Positions 62,868-64,000 of a stretch of 64,000 nucleotides of DNA are shown in pieces. Every line of letters starts with the position of its first letter. The stretch's first letter is position 1. This DNA comes from Candidatus Gastranaerophilales bacterium (GTDB lineage: Bacteria; Cyanobacteriota; Vampirovibrionia; Gastranaerophilales; Gastranaerophilaceae): the NCBI GenBank assembly GCA_028693235.1, contig JAQUVW010000001.1, positions 1 through 64,000 of the forward strand. Direction: 5' to 3'. The notes under the pieces are model-generated. The model ran no database searches, was not told the DNA's origin, and worked only from the letters and a program-made list of their open reading frames with translations. The position numbers and the translations under genes were made by a program.

Positions 62868-64000
62868 ATGTTAGGTGACAAAAACAAGAGATTTCATTTT
62901 ATAGCAATTGGCGGAGTCGGTATGAGCGGGCTTGCTAAATACCTTTTGCAAGAGGGGTACAAGGTTTCAGGTTCAGATGTTTCTGATAGTAAATATGTTG
63001 CTCAGGTTAGGGATTTGGGTGCTATTGTCAGCATTGGGCATAAGGCTCATAATGTCGATGGGGCAGATGTTGTTATTGCCAGTACTGCAATAAAAGCTGA
63101 CAATGTAGAAATACAGCGTGCAAAAGAACTTAATATTCCCGTTATTCACAGGTCTGATTTATTGCAGTCAATTGCGAAAGTATTTTCGGAGAACCCGAAG
63201 TCTAATTTTATGGGCTTTTCTGGTACTCACGGCAAAACTACAACAAGCGGTTTATGCTCTTATTTGCTTGAAAAAGCCGGATTAAAACCATCATTTGTTG
63301 TCGGCGGAATTATTCCTGAACTTCACACAAATGCTCAATTTGCTTCGCATGATTATTTTGCAGCAGAATTAGATGAGTCTGATGGCACAATTCTTAAGTA
63401 CCAACCTGATACAAGTGTTATCAATAATCTTGAACTTGACCATGTCGATTTCTATAAAAATGGATTTGAAGATTTGTTGAATACTTTTTCAACTTACTTA
63501 AATAATTTAAAACCTAACGCAAAAGTGATTATAAATACGGATTGCGAGGGCAATCTTGAGTTAATGAAACGAAATCCCAATAAAAAATATATTACATTCG
63601 GACTCAAAAATGCGGATTATGTCGCAGAAAATATTAAATTTATTGGCTTTGGCTCTGAATTTAATGTGAACAAAAATGGAAAAATTATCACTACAATCAA
63701 ACTTTCGGTTCCCGGATATCATAATGTTTATAACTCATTAGCAGTTTTCATAGCTTTATATGAAGCAGGTATCTGCCCTGAAAAATTCGTTAAACACTTC
63801 GAAACTTTTTCGGGTATGGGAAGACGCTTCCAAAAAAGTGCTGAATTTGGCGGAATAACAGTTGTTGACGATTATGCTCACCACCCGAGTGAAATCAAAG
63901 CTACGCTGACTGCGTTAAAAGAAATAAAAGGACACCGCATTGTCGCTGTTTTTCAACCACACAGATATTCAAGATTTATAGGGCTTTGGGACGAATTTTT
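62868..64000 (+). CDS. murC: UDP-N-acetylmuramate--L-alanine ligase, 3' partial
   Basis: The ATG at 62868 opens a frame that runs off the right edge (377 codons visible of about 450-470). It adds L-Ala to UDP-MurNAc, the first amino acid of the peptide stem. The N-terminal IAIGGVGMSGLAKYL is the Rossmann loop, GFSGTHGKTTTSGL (~110-123) is the ATP P-loop, ELDESDGTI and NNLELDHVDFY follow, and VVDDYAHHPSEIKATL lies near the end. No ribosome site stands out. Confidence 0.95.
   Translation, partial: MLGDKNKRFHFIAIGGVGMSGLAKYLLQEGYKVSGSDVSDSKYVAQVRDLGAIVSIGHKAHNVDGADVVIASTAIKADNVEIQRAKELNIPVIHRSDLLQSIAKVFSENPKSNFMGFSGTHGKTTTSGLCSYLLEKAGLKPSFVVGGIIPELHTNAQFASHDYFAAELDESDGTILKYQPDTSVINNLELDHVDFYKNGFEDLLNTFSTYLNNLKPNAKVIINTDCEGNLELMKRNPNKKYITFGLKNADYVAENIKFIGFGSEFNVNKNGKIITTIKLSVPGYHNVYNSLAVFIALYEAGICPEKFVKHFETFSGMGRRFQKSAEFGGITVVDDYAHHPSEIKATLTALKEIKGHRIVAVFQPHRYSRFIGLWDEF

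Overview
This is an AT-rich bacterial chromosomal segment with short intergenic gaps. It comes from a double-membraned organism: there are lipid A (lpxK) and heptosyltransferase genes, Mla lipid transport, TonB/ExbB/ExbD and a TamB/AsmA-like protein, and also an S-layer-homology (SLH) protein and peptidoglycan enzymes. That mix, together with many short exported proteins and pilin-like proteins of the FTLAEVLITLVIIG type, fits the non-photosynthetic cyanobacterial relatives of animal guts (Melainabacteria / Vampirovibrionia, order Gastranaerophilales). This assignment is inferred from gene style; no rRNA gene is present to confirm it. Superoxide reductase, ferritin, EtfAB and a fused MsrAB suggest an anaerobe coping with oxygen.

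Layout. 1-2.4 kb: the 3' part of a giant 17-residue-repeat fibre protein ending in an S74 self-cleaving chaperone domain, followed by a possible structured RNA. 2.4-7.9 kb: spmAB, tRNA-Leu(GAG) with a strange 121-bp tandem repeat carrying copies of its 3' end, a chemoreceptor, msrAB and a papain-like candidate effector. 7.9-19.8 kb: an ABC-F protein with one dead ATPase site, a pilin-like gene under a possible CRP-type site, rnhB-rbgA-rplS, a tonB-exbB-exbD-exbD operon, two exported proteins that may share a VirB10-like domain, bioD and a class A PBP. 19.8-33.6 kb: nitrilase, PBP4-type carboxypeptidase, superoxide reductase-ferritin, rpiB, a REC-STAS regulator, an exported paralog pair, a sugar MFS transporter, etfBA and nadB-nadC.

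33.6-45.4 kb: a large (Alu-containing) SRP RNA, an SLH protein, a kinase-like protein, the 1512-residue AsmA/TamB-like protein, then pgpH-ybeY-dgkA-acpS with overlapping ends. 45.4-51.2 kb: a GT-C membrane glycosyltransferase, smpB, a small decaying locus (frameshifted XRE regulator and two truncated glycosyltransferase starts) and dnaX. 51.2-64 kb: LD-carboxypeptidase-oppF, a second pilin-like gene, mlaE-mlaF-mlaD-lpxK-waaF, ilvD, a small Cys-rich protein, a dicarboxylate/glutamate symporter and the 5' part of murC.

No CRISPR array, IS element or prophage was seen. The most interesting items are the S74 repeat protein, two effector-like proteins (a Cys-His-Asp protease-like and a protein-kinase-like one), the proposed VirB10-like domain family, the tRNA-linked tandem repeat, the asymmetric ABC-F protein and the decaying locus beside dnaX. 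The window is mostly housekeeping, and I saw no clearly new multi-gene system.
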